This document shows positions 52,037-61,091 of a DNA stretch of 64,000 bases, in pieces. Within the stretch, counting starts at the first letter, position 1; each line of letters starts with the position of its first letter. Under the pieces are notes generated by a model, which was not told the DNA's origin, made no database searches, and saw only the letters and a program-made list of their open reading frames with translations. The translations under genes and the position numbers were made by a program. Source of the stretch: JACQAP01 sp035548375. GTDB lineage: Bacteria; Pseudomonadota; Gammaproteobacteria; Burkholderiales; JACQAP01. The DNA is taken from NCBI GenBank assembly GCA_035548375.1, contig DASZTG010000094.1, positions 85,724 to 149,723 on the forward strand, written 5' to 3'.

Positions 52037-53230
52037 TCAGCTCTTGGCGGGCGCTGGCGCCGGTGCCGCGTTTCCGGCTGCGGGCGGCGGAGGCGCCATC
52101 ACGGTCACCGGCGCGCCGTCGCGCAGCTTGATCTGGCCTTCGGTCACGACGACGTCGTTGGCAACCAGGCCCTTGGTGATTTCCACGGTTCCGGGCGCGC
52201 GATTGCCGATCTCGACCTTGGTGAGCGCCGCCTTGCCGTCGACCACCTTGAACACGAAACTGTCGCGCCCTTGCGGCCAGATTGCCTGCTCTGGCACCAC
52301 GACGGCATTGGGCCGGCTGTCGAGCCTGATCGACACGCGCACGAACATGCCCGGCTTGAGCTTGTTGTTCTTGTTGGGAATGCGCCCGCGCATCGCGATC
52401 GTCCGCGTGCGCTCATCCACGACGGGCTCGACGGCATACACGCGGCCGGTGAATTCCTCGCCGGGATAAGCATCGACGGTCACGGCGATGTCCTGGTTCG
52501 AGCGCACCTTCGAGAGGTAATTCTCCGGGATGCGGAAGTCGACCTTGATGTTGCTGAGGTTCTCGAGGCGCACGATGTCGTTGCCAGCTTTCACATACGC
52601 GCCGGGGCTGACCTGGCGCAGGCCGAGCGTGCCGGAGAACGGCGCGCGGATCACGGTTTTCGCGACGCGCGAATCCGCCTCGTCGACGTGAGCCTTCAGG
52701 CGGGCGACGTTGCCGACCTGCACGTCGAGCGCGTCCTTGCTGATGAAATGCTGCTCGTGCAGTTCCTTGGTGCGCTCGAGGCGTTGTTCCTCGGTCTTGA
52801 GGTCGGCGCGCTGCGCGGCCAGCTGCGCCTCGTATTCTGTGGGATCGATCGTGACCAGGCGCGTGCCTGCCGTGACGGCCTGGCCTTCCTGGAAATGCAG
52901 CCCGACGATGCGGCCGTCGATTTCCGGACGGATGATCACGGATTCTTCCGCCAGCAGCGAGCCGACCGCGGAAACGTCATCCGACACCTTCGACACCTTG
53001 ACGGGCTCCGCCTTGACCGGCAGCCCCTTGGCGGCCGGTGCGGGTGCCGCCGCCGGCTTGGCCGCGTCCGCGGGTTTGGCCGGGTCCGCAGCCTTGGCGG
53101 CATCGGGCTTGGGCGCGTCTGCCTTCGGCGCCGCGGCGGTTGCATCGCTCTTCGAGCCGCACCCCGTCATCATTGCGGCGGTGACCAGCGCAAGCAGAAT
53201 CGTTACATTACGACGGAATGGCGTTTCCAC
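52037..53230 (-). CDS. RND periplasmic adaptor lipoprotein (membrane fusion protein)
   Basis: The GTG at 53230 is chosen because AGAGG precedes it at a proper distance and because it opens directly with a lipoprotein signal ending in AAMMTGC (Cys24); a GTG at 53263 is possible. A low-complexity alanine-, lysine- and proline-rich linker of about 50 residues follows the cysteine, which should span part of the periplasm. The lipoyl half-motifs (VIIRPEIDGRIVGLHFQEGQ and KTVIRAPFSGTLGLR), a coiled-coil hairpin and the beta-barrel domain with MFVRVSI are present. It is the partner of the downstream AcrB-type permease. Confidence 0.9.
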   Translation of the reverse strand: METPFRRNVTILLALVTAAMMTGCGSKSDATAAAPKADAPKPDAAKAADPAKPADAAKPAAAPAPAAKGLPVKAEPVKVSKVSDDVSAVGSLLAEESVIIRPEIDGRIVGLHFQEGQAVTAGTRLVTIDPTEYEAQLAAQRADLKTEEQRLERTKELHEQHFISKDALDVQVGNVARLKAHVDEADSRVAKTVIRAPFSGTLGLRQVSPGAYVKAGNDIVRLENLSNIKVDFRIPENYLSKVRSNQDIAVTVDAYPGEEFTGRVYAVEPVVDERTRTIAMRGRIPNKNNKLKPGMFVRVSIRLDSRPNAVVVPEQAIWPQGRDSFVFKVVDGKAALTKVEIGNRAPGTVEITKGLVANDVVVTEGQIKLRDGAPVTVMAPPPPAAGNAAPAPAPAKS

Positions 53231-53372
53231 AGCGACACCTCTGTCAATCCGGTCGATGACCACTCGGGTTACGTCGACCGTCGATAAAAAACGATTGCCG
53301 GCGAATGACTCGCCGGCAGCGGACCGTCGGAGTTGTTTTTGGAAGCGGGACTATCCCGGCGGTATTGTTTTG

Positions 53373-53388
53373 CTGACTGAATAGTCAG
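53373..53388. promoter_or_regulatory. CTGACT-GAAT-AGTCAG palindrome in the RND/LysR intergenic region
   Basis: A perfect six-base dyad with a four-base centre lies 40 bases before the proposed LysR start and about 140 bases from the divergent adaptor start. Its shape, GACTNNNNAGTC, resembles operators of TetR-type efflux regulators more than a LysR site. No TetR gene is nearby. Confidence 0.4.
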
Positions 53389-53427
53389 TTATTTTTGGAA
53401 ATGATAGCCGAGTTTCCGGCCCCTTAC

Positions 53428-54357
53428 ATGAGAATTTCGCTCGACGCGCTGCTGGTTCTGGATTCCATCTCCCGTAACGGCAGCTTCGCCGCGGCAGGCG
53501 AGGAATTGCATCGCGTTCCCTCAGCCATCACCTACACGATACAGAAGCTCGAGCAGGACCTCGACGTGAGCCTGTTCGATCGCAGCGGCCACCGCGCGCG
53601 ACTGACGCCGGCCGGCGAAGCGCTGCTGGATGAAGGCCGGCACCTGTTGCGCGCGGCCGCCGACCTCGAGAACCGCGTCCGCCACGTGGCAACCGGCTGG
53701 GAAAGTGAATTGCGCATCGCCATCGACGATCTGGTGCCGACCGAGCGGCTGTTCCCGCTGCTGAAGGATTTTTATCGCGAAAACTCCGGCACGCGCGTGC
53801 GCCTCACGATGGAAGTGCTCGGCGGTTGCTGGGATGCGCTCATGGGCGGACGCGCCGACCTCGTGATAGGCGCTCCAGGCGATGCGCCGCCGGAAGGACT
53901 GCTCGCCTTCGAGCCGATGGGCAGCTTCGATTTCGTATTCGTCGTGGCGCCGGATCATCCGCTGGCGGCACTGCCCGATCCGCTGAGCGCGCAGGACGTC
54001 CTGCGGCATCGCGCAGTGTCGGCGGCCGACACGTCGCGCAATCTTCCTCCGCGCACATCCGGACTGCTCGACGGCCAGGACGCGCTGACCGTGCCGACCA
54101 TCAGGGCCAAGGTCGCCGCGCAAATCGCGGGGCTCGGCGCAGGCTACCTGCCGTTGTTGTGGGCGTCCCCGCACATCGCGGCGGGCCGGCTGGTGCGCAA
54201 GGAGGTGGAAGGTTCAAAGGCGAAGACGAACGTGTATCTCGCCTGGCATCCGCGCCAGGCCGGCAAGGCGCTGAAGTGGTTCGTCGACAAGCTCAAGGAC
54301 AAGGCCGTGCAGCAATACGTGCTCGGCGAGAGCGGCAGCTACCCGACCGCCGACTAG
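53428..54357 (+). CDS. LysR family transcriptional regulator, 309 aa
   Basis: A winged HTH at residues 1-60 (MRISLDALLVLDSISRNGSFAAAGEELHRVPSAITYTIQKLEQDL) is followed by the LysR substrate-binding domain. The ATG at 53428 places the HTH at the N-terminus as in homologs; an in-frame ATG at 53401 would add nine residues and its GGAA site is too close. It is divergent from the adaptor-RND operon, which is the usual layout for a LysR protein that activates or represses an efflux system. The co-inducer is unknown. Confidence 0.88.
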   Translation: MRISLDALLVLDSISRNGSFAAAGEELHRVPSAITYTIQKLEQDLDVSLFDRSGHRARLTPAGEALLDEGRHLLRAAADLENRVRHVATGWESELRIAIDDLVPTERLFPLLKDFYRENSGTRVRLTMEVLGGCWDALMGGRADLVIGAPGDAPPEGLLAFEPMGSFDFVFVVAPDHPLAALPDPLSAQDVLRHRAVSAADTSRNLPPRTSGLLDGQDALTVPTIRAKVAAQIAGLGAGYLPLLWASPHIAAGRLVRKEVEGSKAKTNVYLAWHPRQAGKALKWFVDKLKDKAVQQYVLGESGSYPTAD

Positions 54358-54364
54358 GTGAATC

Positions 54365-54778
54365 TTAAGGCAGGTTTCCGCGCCGAGCCGTCGGGCACAC
54401 CCGTCGCACCGCGAGGGCTTCGCGTGCAGCACGCTCTTCTTCGATTTCGCGTTTGGCCTGCGCGAGGTCGACCGCGGCAATCCGGTCGAGCAGTCGCGCG
54501 AGTCCATCGGTTTCGGGCAGTCCGGATTCCAGATACAGCACGATTCGCTGGCGAAATATCGCGAGGGCGGTGCCGTTCAGCCCGAACATGTCGAACAGGC
54601 CGCGATTCGAGGACGTGACTTCCGCGAACGCAACGCCGCTTCGCTGCGCGGCGTCCGATGCCAGCCTTGCGAAATGCCCGGCCGACGCCGCATCCTCGGT
54701 GAATCCGACCACCACGGTGTCGTGACCCGACACGTAGCCGTCGAAGCTGCTTTCGTCGACGCGGGTCGGCGAGGCCAT
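54365..54778 (-). CDS. Thioredoxin-fold protein lacking the CxxC active site
   Basis: The 137-residue protein aligns over its length with the thioredoxin encoded four bases upstream: VDESSFDGYVSGHDTVVVGF corresponds to LTKENFEQVVTGNDTVIVDF. The place of WCGPC is taken by DAASAG, so no disulfide exchange is possible. Later parts (FDMFGLNGTALAIFRQRIVLY against FQIRSIPTLMVFREKVILF) keep the fold, although the cis-proline is replaced. The two genes are clearly a pair in one transcript, likely from duplication. It may bind or regulate the active partner; that is inference. Confidence 0.8.
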   Translation of the reverse strand: MASPTRVDESSFDGYVSGHDTVVVGFTEDAASAGHFARLASDAAQRSGVAFAEVTSSNRGLFDMFGLNGTALAIFRQRIVLYLESGLPETDGLARLLDRIAAVDLAQAKREIEEERAAREALAVRRVCPTARRGNLP

Positions 54779-54782
54779 GCGG

Positions 54783-55172
54783 TCAGGCGGGCGTGGCGCC
54801 GGACTTCTCGGCGGCTTCCTGGTCGGCGATGTCCTTGTGCACCTTTGCCATGTCGATCTCCTTGACCTTGCCGATCACGGCCTCCAGGCTGGACGCCGGG
54901 AGCGCACCGGGTTGCGAGAACAGGATCACCTTCTCGCGAAATACCATCAAGGTCGGAATGGAGCGGATCTGGAAGCTGCCCGCCAGCTCGGGCTCCTCCT
55001 CGGTGTTGACCTTCGCGAACACGACGTCGGGATGCTTTTCGGAAGCAGCCTCGAAAGTCGGCGCGAAACCACGGCAGGGGCCGCACCACGGCGCCCAGAA
55101 ATCCACGATGACCGTATCGTTTCCGGTCACGACCTGCTCGAAGTTTTCCTTGGTCAGATTGACTGTCGACAT
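54783..55172 (-). CDS. Thioredoxin-like protein with intact CGPC, 129 aa
   Basis: A cytoplasmic thioredoxin. The active site WCGPC is at residues 29-33, preceded by VIVDFWAP, with the cis-proline in IRSIPTLMVF and a C-terminal charged extension of about 20 residues (KVHKDIADQEAAEKSG) that ordinary thioredoxins lack. There is no signal peptide. It lies 67 bases after the RND permease gene on the same strand and four bases before a paralog without the CxxC. The extension and the paralog suggest a specialised member rather than the housekeeping TrxA. Confidence 0.9.
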   Translation of the reverse strand: MSTVNLTKENFEQVVTGNDTVIVDFWAPWCGPCRGFAPTFEAASEKHPDVVFAKVNTEEEPELAGSFQIRSIPTLMVFREKVILFSQPGALPASSLEAVIGKVKEIDMAKVHKDIADQEAAEKSGATPA

Positions 55173-55239
55173 GGCTTGGGCCTCCTTTGGCCCTGGAATC
55201 CGAATGTGTCGAGACTATGTGCCGCCTCGGCCGGGATAA

Positions 55240-58200
55240 TCAAGCCCGGCTTGCGTCCGGCGGCGGAACGAACCTGCCGAAATGCAGCAGGATTGCCGGC
55301 AATACCAGCAGGTTCAGCAGGGTCGAAGTGGCCAGCCCGCCTACGATGATGGTCGCCATCGGGCCTTCGATCTCGCGCCCCGGTTCGCCGCTGCCGAGCG
55401 CGAGCGGCATCAGGCCCAGCGCGGTGACGAGCGCGGTCATCAGGATCGACGGCAAACGCTCGGCGGCCCCGCGCATGGCGGTCTGCGAATTCCAGGGCAA
55501 ACCCTCCGTTTCAACCAGGTGCTGGTAATGCGACACCAGCATGATCGAATTGCGCAATGTAATGCCGAACAGCGTGACGAAACCGACCAGCGATCCCAGC
55601 GACATCCAGCCGCCGGTGGCGAACACCGCGATCACGCCGCCGATCAGCGCGAACGGAAGGTTCACGAACGTGATGAGCAGGTTGTGCAGGTTGTTGAAGG
55701 CAATGTAGAGCAGCAGGAAGATGCCGATGCCGGCGAGCGCCGAATGCAACAGGAGATCCGAGCGCGCCTGCGCCTGGGCCTGCGCAGTGCCGGAATACAC
55801 CGCGTAGTTGCCCTCCGACAGTTTCGCCTCGGCGGCGAGGTGCGCCCGCGCGTCGCGCTCGAAGCGCTCGATGTCGCGCCCTTCCACGCTGGCCGTCACG
55901 GTCTGGATGCGCCTGCCGCCGTCATGCAGGATCTTGTAGCGGCCGCCGGTGACGCTGATCTCCGCGACGTCGCCTAGCCGGATGAGCCGTCCATCGGGAT
56001 TGCGCAGCGGAAGCGACGCTACTTCGCCGATGCGGTCGCGATGCGCCGGATCGAGCACGACCACCAGGTCGATGACCTGGTTGCCGCGGAATACCTGGGC
56101 AGCCTGCGTGCCCTCGTAGGCGGTCTGCACCGCTTCGAGCACGGCGAGCGGCTGCAGCCCGAGGGCCGCCACGCGTTCATGGCGCAGGCGGATCGACATC
56201 TGCGGCGCACCGGGTTGCGCCTGCACCTGCACGTCGCGCGCGCCCGGTACCTCGGCGAGTTCCGTGGCAACCAGTTGCGCGTCGCGATCGAGCAGGTCCA
56301 GCGAGGAACCATAAAGATTGATCACGAACGGCGCGGAATAGCCGGTGATGGTCTCCTCGATGCGCTCGGTCAGGAAGGTATTGACGGCGAACGTGACACC
56401 CGGAAACGAGCCGCCGCGATTACCCGACAACGTATCGCGGATCTCGTCCAGGATGCGCACCTGCTCCTGCCCCTTCAGCGCGCCGATCTCGACCTCGAAT
56501 TCGCTGTAGTGCGTGCCGAAGGTGTCGGCGCCGTTCTTCGCGCGTCCGACCCATTGCGCCACCGATTTCACGCCCTTGATCGAGCGGATGGCTTCGGAAA
56601 CCTTGTTGCCGATGCGCAGCGACTCTTCCTGCGAGGTTCCGGGAACAGCCGACATGTGCATGATGTAGTGGCCTTCGCGCAGCGCCGGGATGAACTGGCC
56701 TGCGAACAGCGGCAGCATGCCGATGCCGACCGCGATCACGATGGCGGTCACGGCGATCACCCTTCCGGGATAGCTTTCGATGCCTTCCAGCACCGAGAGG
56801 TAACGCGGCTTCAGCCAGCGCGCAAACGGTGGATCCTCGGCCTTCAGGTTCGCCTTCGCCAGCAGCAGGAAGCACAGCGCAGGCGTAAGCGTCACCGCGA
56901 TCAGCAGCGATGCCAGTATTGCAAAAATGTATGCAAGGCCGAGGGGGGCGAACAGCCTGCCGGCCACGCCGCCCAGGGTCAGCAGCGGCACGAACACCAG
57001 CGCGACGATGAACGTCGCATACACCACCGAGCTGCGCACTTCGACGGATGCCGCGAGGACGACCTCCCACACCGGTTGCGGCTTCGCGGCGACACGGTTC
57101 AGTCGCAGTCGCCGGAAAATGTTCTCCGTGTCGATGATGGCATCGTCGACGACCTCGCCCAGGGCGATGGCGAGGCCGCCCATGACCATGATGTTCAGCG
57201 CGACGTTGAAGTAGTCGAGCACCAGCACCGCTGCCAGCAGCGAAACCGGGATGGCCAGTGCGCAGACGAACGCCGTACGCGCGTTGAACAGGAACAGGAA
57301 CAGCACGATCACCACGAGCACGGAGCCGACCCCGATGTCGCGCTGCACGTTGTGCACGGCGGTGTCGATGAAGTTGGCGGGCCGGAAGAGCTCGCGGTGC
57401 AAGGTGACCGACTCGCGGGCGAGCAGCGGCTTGAGTTCATCGAGGGCGACTTCCAGGTCCTGCGTAACGGCGTGGGTGTTCGAGCCGAGCTGGCCCTGCA
57501 CCATGATGAACACGCCGGACTTGCCGTTGATCGACGCGGCGCCGATCGAAGGCGCCGCGCCCTCCGCCACCGATGCGATGTCGCCGATGCGGATGCCGCG
57601 TCCATCGCGATAGGCCAGCAGCGTGCGGGCCACGTCGCCGATTGCGTCGGGCTGCACGTCGACCTGCAGCAGGATGTGTTGGTTGGGAGTCTTCACGAAG
57701 CCCGCGCCCGCAACGCCTGTCGCGCGCCGCGTCGCCGCCACCACGTCATCGAGTGCCAAGCCGTAGCGGTGCAGCTTCGTCGGGTCGACCTGCACCTGCC
57801 ACTGGCGCACGTCGCCGCCGAAGACGTTGACTTCCGCCACGCCGCGCACCGCCAGCAGGTGCGGACGGATGACCCAGTCCACCAGCGATCGAAGTTCCAT
57901 CAGGCTGCGCTTGTCGGATGTGATGCCCACGCCGAGCACCGTGCTCGCGGACGACGTGAGCGGCGTCATTGCGGGCACGATGCCCTTCGGCAACTGGCTC
58001 GCAAGCGCGCCGAGCCGCTCGCCCACGACCTGGCGATTGCGGTAGACGTCCGAGCCGTCCTGGAAGAACACGTGAACTACGGACAGGCCGGGAATGGACT
58101 GCGAGCGCAGGCTCTCGATTCCCGACGCGCCCGACAAGGCGTTCTCGATCGGTTGCGTGACCTGGGTTTCCACGAGTTCGGCGGGCAGCCCCGGCGATTC

Positions 58201-58353
58201 CGTCTGGATCACGACCTGCGCCGGCGAGAATTCGGGGAACACGTCGAGGTGCGCGCGCGACAGCGTGAACAATCCGTAGACGACGATGGTCAGCGCCAGC
58301 GCGACGATCACGCCTGGGTACTTGATCGACTGGCGGACGACGAAGGAGATCAC
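55240..58353 (-). CDS. RND efflux permease, CusA/CzcA-like (heavy-metal-type), 1037 aa
   Basis: The N-terminus (MISFVVRQSIKYPGVIVALALTIVVYG) and the periplasmic segment DVFPEFSPAQVVIQTESPGLPAELVE are of the CusA/CzcA branch. TM4 has GEVVDDAIIDTENIFRRLR, with two aspartates, rather than the more usual heavy-metal-type GLIVDGAVV. The full 12-TM architecture and length are normal. It exports from periplasm or cytoplasm by proton exchange together with the adaptor and TolC-like proteins encoded upstream. The substrate (metal ion or organic compound) is not settled by the sequence. Confidence 0.9.
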   Translation of the reverse strand: MISFVVRQSIKYPGVIVALALTIVVYGLFTLSRAHLDVFPEFSPAQVVIQTESPGLPAELVETQVTQPIENALSGASGIESLRSQSIPGLSVVHVFFQDGSDVYRNRQVVGERLGALASQLPKGIVPAMTPLTSSASTVLGVGITSDKRSLMELRSLVDWVIRPHLLAVRGVAEVNVFGGDVRQWQVQVDPTKLHRYGLALDDVVAATRRATGVAGAGFVKTPNQHILLQVDVQPDAIGDVARTLLAYRDGRGIRIGDIASVAEGAAPSIGAASINGKSGVFIMVQGQLGSNTHAVTQDLEVALDELKPLLARESVTLHRELFRPANFIDTAVHNVQRDIGVGSVLVVIVLFLFLFNARTAFVCALAIPVSLLAAVLVLDYFNVALNIMVMGGLAIALGEVVDDAIIDTENIFRRLRLNRVAAKPQPVWEVVLAASVEVRSSVVYATFIVALVFVPLLTLGGVAGRLFAPLGLAYIFAILASLLIAVTLTPALCFLLLAKANLKAEDPPFARWLKPRYLSVLEGIESYPGRVIAVTAIVIAVGIGMLPLFAGQFIPALREGHYIMHMSAVPGTSQEESLRIGNKVSEAIRSIKGVKSVAQWVGRAKNGADTFGTHYSEFEVEIGALKGQEQVRILDEIRDTLSGNRGGSFPGVTFAVNTFLTERIEETITGYSAPFVINLYGSSLDLLDRDAQLVATELAEVPGARDVQVQAQPGAPQMSIRLRHERVAALGLQPLAVLEAVQTAYEGTQAAQVFRGNQVIDLVVVLDPAHRDRIGEVASLPLRNPDGRLIRLGDVAEISVTGGRYKILHDGGRRIQTVTASVEGRDIERFERDARAHLAAEAKLSEGNYAVYSGTAQAQAQARSDLLLHSALAGIGIFLLLYIAFNNLHNLLITFVNLPFALIGGVIAVFATGGWMSLGSLVGFVTLFGITLRNSIMLVSHYQHLVETEGLPWNSQTAMRGAAERLPSILMTALVTALGLMPLALGSGEPGREIEGPMATIIVGGLATSTLLNLLVLPAILLHFGRFVPPPDASRA

Positions 58354-58374
58354 TTCGTTTTTCCAGTTCCGGTT

Positions 58375-58555
58375 AACCGCAGAGGCACAGAGACGCGGAG
58401 AAATACCGCCGAGGAAAATCTTCCCGGATTCGAGCTGGAACGCGTTCCGCAGTCACTTCCGCATGTCGATGCGATTGCTGCCAGCAGACCGTACGTCGGC
58501 TTCATCTCCCATTGACCTTCTCCGCGTTGCCTCTGCGGCTCTGCGCCTCTGCGGT
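58375..58555. repeat. Related intergenic repeat (CAGAGGC type) between adaptor and RND genes
   Basis: The left arm at 58375-58403 reads AACCGCAGAGGCACAGAGAC and continues with GCGGAGAAA. The right arm at 58518-58555 is an inverted copy with an extra CGCAGAGG unit. The period and purine/CG rhythm resemble family A, but the unit is CGCAGAGGC rather than CGCAAAGGC. It nearly fills the 212-base gap. Confidence 0.8.
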
Positions 58556-58565
58556 GAAGGCTGCC

Positions 58566-59633
58566 CTAGTCTTCGTTTTCATTGCGAATCTGATATTTCA
58601 GCTCTTCCGACAGTAACAGCTGCGCGCCGCTGATGACGACCGCGTCGTCGTCATCGAAGCCCGTGGCGTTGAACCAGCCGCCCTCGACTTCGTCGGTCGT
58701 GGCAACCTCGTGGCGCTCGAAGCTCTGGCCGTCGTCTTCCTTCACGTATGCCCAGGCCTTGCCCGCGTGCCAGACCACGGCGGCGGAGGGCACGACGAAG
58801 CCCTCGACCGGCGCGCCGCCCGTGCGCACATGCGCCGCGACGCGCATGCCCGATCGCAGGCCGCCGCCGTTCACGAGATAGAAGACGGTGTCCCCCGGAT
58901 AGGCGGGATCCACCTGCGGCGAATCGCCGACGTAGCTTGCGGTGCGGGCATTGCCGCGCGCCATCGTCGGCGCGATCGAGATCGTCTCCCGGTGCGCGAC
59001 ACGCGCATGGTCATACGGAAACACCATCTGCACGAGCGAAGCGGATTGCTGCTGCAGCGCGCGCATCTTATGGGAATCAGGATTCGTGGCCCATGCAGTG
59101 ACGGCTTCGCCCCACGCGCCGCGCATCGCATCGCGCAGGCTTGCCACCGCCTGCTCGGCGGAAACTTTCCGCGCCAGTTCGGCCTGGTAGCGCGCGTGCG
59201 CGGCCTTCGCGGCCTGCTCCGACACGTTGCGATCGTCCCGGAACAACGCGTCCATGCGCGCAGCTTCCGATTCGGCAGCCGAAGCGGAAATGCGGGCAGC
59301 CGCCGCTTCGGCCATCGCCGCGAGATAGCGCCCGCGCAGCTCGGTGAGCGGTTGCAGGTTGACGACGATACCATAGGCTTCGAGCCCGGCCTCGCGCCGC
59401 ATCGAGTCGAGCGGCGCCAGCACGATCCCCGCCGCCTTCTGGCTCTGCGCGGTGAGCTTCACGACCGGCCTGCCGTCGTCTTCGCCGGCCATGGCAACGG
59501 TCTTGACGACGTCCTCATGACCCTTCGCCTGCGTGCCGAGCTCGTCGCGCGAAAAATAGATCAGCGCCCAGGCCAGCACCGCAATGATCAATCCCATGAC
59601 GGCGATGATCGCGTGCGATGGCTGCAGCTTCAT
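58566..59633 (-). CDS. Efflux RND periplasmic adaptor, 355 aa
   Basis: An N-terminal membrane anchor (MKLQPSHAIIAVMGLIIAVLAWALIYFS) is followed by a hairpin of alanine-rich coiled coil (about residues 100-170) and beta-barrel parts with LRSGMRVAAHVRTGG and GFVVPSAAVVWHAGKAWAYV. The lipoyl half-motifs are weak. The ATG at 59633 is 16 bases after the TolC-like stop; an apparent long upstream extension is arginine-rich shadow. It links the CusA/CzcA-like permease to the TolC-like channel. Confidence 0.85.
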   Translation of the reverse strand: MKLQPSHAIIAVMGLIIAVLAWALIYFSRDELGTQAKGHEDVVKTVAMAGEDDGRPVVKLTAQSQKAAGIVLAPLDSMRREAGLEAYGIVVNLQPLTELRGRYLAAMAEAAAARISASAAESEAARMDALFRDDRNVSEQAAKAAHARYQAELARKVSAEQAVASLRDAMRGAWGEAVTAWATNPDSHKMRALQQQSASLVQMVFPYDHARVAHRETISIAPTMARGNARTASYVGDSPQVDPAYPGDTVFYLVNGGGLRSGMRVAAHVRTGGAPVEGFVVPSAAVVWHAGKAWAYVKEDDGQSFERHEVATTDEVEGGWFNATGFDDDDAVVISGAQLLLSEELKYQIRNENED

Positions 59634-59649
59634 GGGTTGTCTACCGCGC

Positions 59650-61086
59650 TCATGGCTTGCCCGCATCGCTTGCGACGCCGGCGGAGCGCGTGATGCGCAC
59701 GTCCGGCAAATCGCTGAAATCGCCAAGCAGGGGTCGCTGGATCGAATCTTCCAGGTGCGCGATCGACTGGCGCAGATCGGCAAGCGCCGCCTGCGCGCCC
59801 GATTCCGACGCGAGGGTGTCCAGGCGCGCGGCGACCCGCTGCATGCGATCCGACGTTCCCTTCTCGAACTGCCGCAACGTGCGGCCTTCCTGCGCGCGCT
59901 GCAATTGCAACTGGCGCTCCGCGCCCACCACGCGCTCGAACGCCAGCCGATACTGCGCCGCCGTTCTTTCGGCCGACGAAATCGCGCCCGCCTGCGTCGC
60001 CGAAAAATTCTCGGCGGCCAGCTCGCGCCTTGCCACGGCCTCCCTGACGCCGGCACGCGCCTGACCCGAGGGCAGCGTCATGCCCACGGCGAGCGACCAG
60101 ACGTTGTCACCCTGGTCCCAGGCGTAGCCTGGCCCGAACGTGATGTCGGGATTCTGCGCCGCCACCGCCGCCTTGACCTCGGCATCGGCGGCGCCGAACT
60201 CGAGCAGCCTGCGGTGCACGTCCAGCCGATTGCGCAACGCCGCGCGCCGAAGTTCGCCGGCGTCCATGTCCGCGCCCGCGGATTCGCGCGCGTCGAAGCG
60301 GATGACCATGCGTTGTGCCACTTCCAGCGGCAGTCCCATCGCCGTGGCTAGCTCCCCCATTGCGCGCTGCCGTTTCGCGGACTCCTGCGCCCGCAGCAAT
60401 TCCTGTTGCGAGAGGGCGATGCGCTCGACGCCAAGTTCGTGCGAGGAAAGCATGCCCGCTTCCACTCGACGCTCGACCAGCGCGAGCATTTCCTTGCGCG
60501 CTTCGACCTGGGCGTCCAGCGATGCGAGCATGTCGCGGCTGGCGAGCAGGTCGAGGTAGCGATCGCGCACGCGCGCGCGCACCGTCCACGCCGCGTCGGC
60601 GATGTCGAGGTCGGCGGCATCCGCGAGGAAGGCGCCGCGTTCCGTTCGTGCGGATTTCTTGTCCTGTGCAACCAGCGGAATTTCGAGTTGCAGTCCCAAG
60701 GTCCAGGGGCCCTTGTCCTCGGGCAGTTCGCGGCTGTGATACTCGGGACCGATTTTCGCCGCCCATGCCTGCGAGTGCGCAGCCGTGGACAATTCGGCGC
60801 GAGCGACTTCCGCGCGTGCCCGCGCGGTACGGATATCCGGGTTGAAGTACAGCGCGACAAGCGTGAGTTCCCGCAATCCCCATTGCGCCGGCGGCCAGGC
60901 CGCAACGTCGACGTCATTTGCCGCCGCGAATTGCCTGAGGCCGTCGGCATCGGTCGATCGTTGCTGGAATGCCGCCGCGGTTGCATCCGGATCGAGCGGC
61001 CTCGCCGTGTAGGGAACCGGGGAGCAGGCAACGACCGCGCACATCGCCGCGAGGCCGGACAAGCACTTCAGGCCGGAATGCGGCAT
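59650..61086 (-). CDS. TolC-family outer-membrane efflux protein, 478 aa
   Basis: A lipoprotein signal with lipobox VVAC (Cys21) is followed by two homologous halves of long amphipathic helices typical of the TolC/OprM family (for example LTLVALYFNPDIRTARARAEVARAEL and LRRAALRNRLDVHRRLLEF). Lengths are normal for NodT-like factors. Its start is only five bases after the NDH-2 stop, so the two are probably co-transcribed. It forms the outer-membrane channel of the efflux system encoded by the next two genes. Confidence 0.9.
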   Translation of the reverse strand: MPHSGLKCLSGLAAMCAVVACSPVPYTARPLDPDATAAAFQQRSTDADGLRQFAAANDVDVAAWPPAQWGLRELTLVALYFNPDIRTARARAEVARAELSTAAHSQAWAAKIGPEYHSRELPEDKGPWTLGLQLEIPLVAQDKKSARTERGAFLADAADLDIADAAWTVRARVRDRYLDLLASRDMLASLDAQVEARKEMLALVERRVEAGMLSSHELGVERIALSQQELLRAQESAKRQRAMGELATAMGLPLEVAQRMVIRFDARESAGADMDAGELRRAALRNRLDVHRRLLEFGAADAEVKAAVAAQNPDITFGPGYAWDQGDNVWSLAVGMTLPSGQARAGVREAVARRELAAENFSATQAGAISSAERTAAQYRLAFERVVGAERQLQLQRAQEGRTLRQFEKGTSDRMQRVAARLDTLASESGAQAALADLRQSIAHLEDSIQRPLLGDFSDLPDVRITRSAGVASDAGKP

Positions 61087-61091
61087 GCGCC

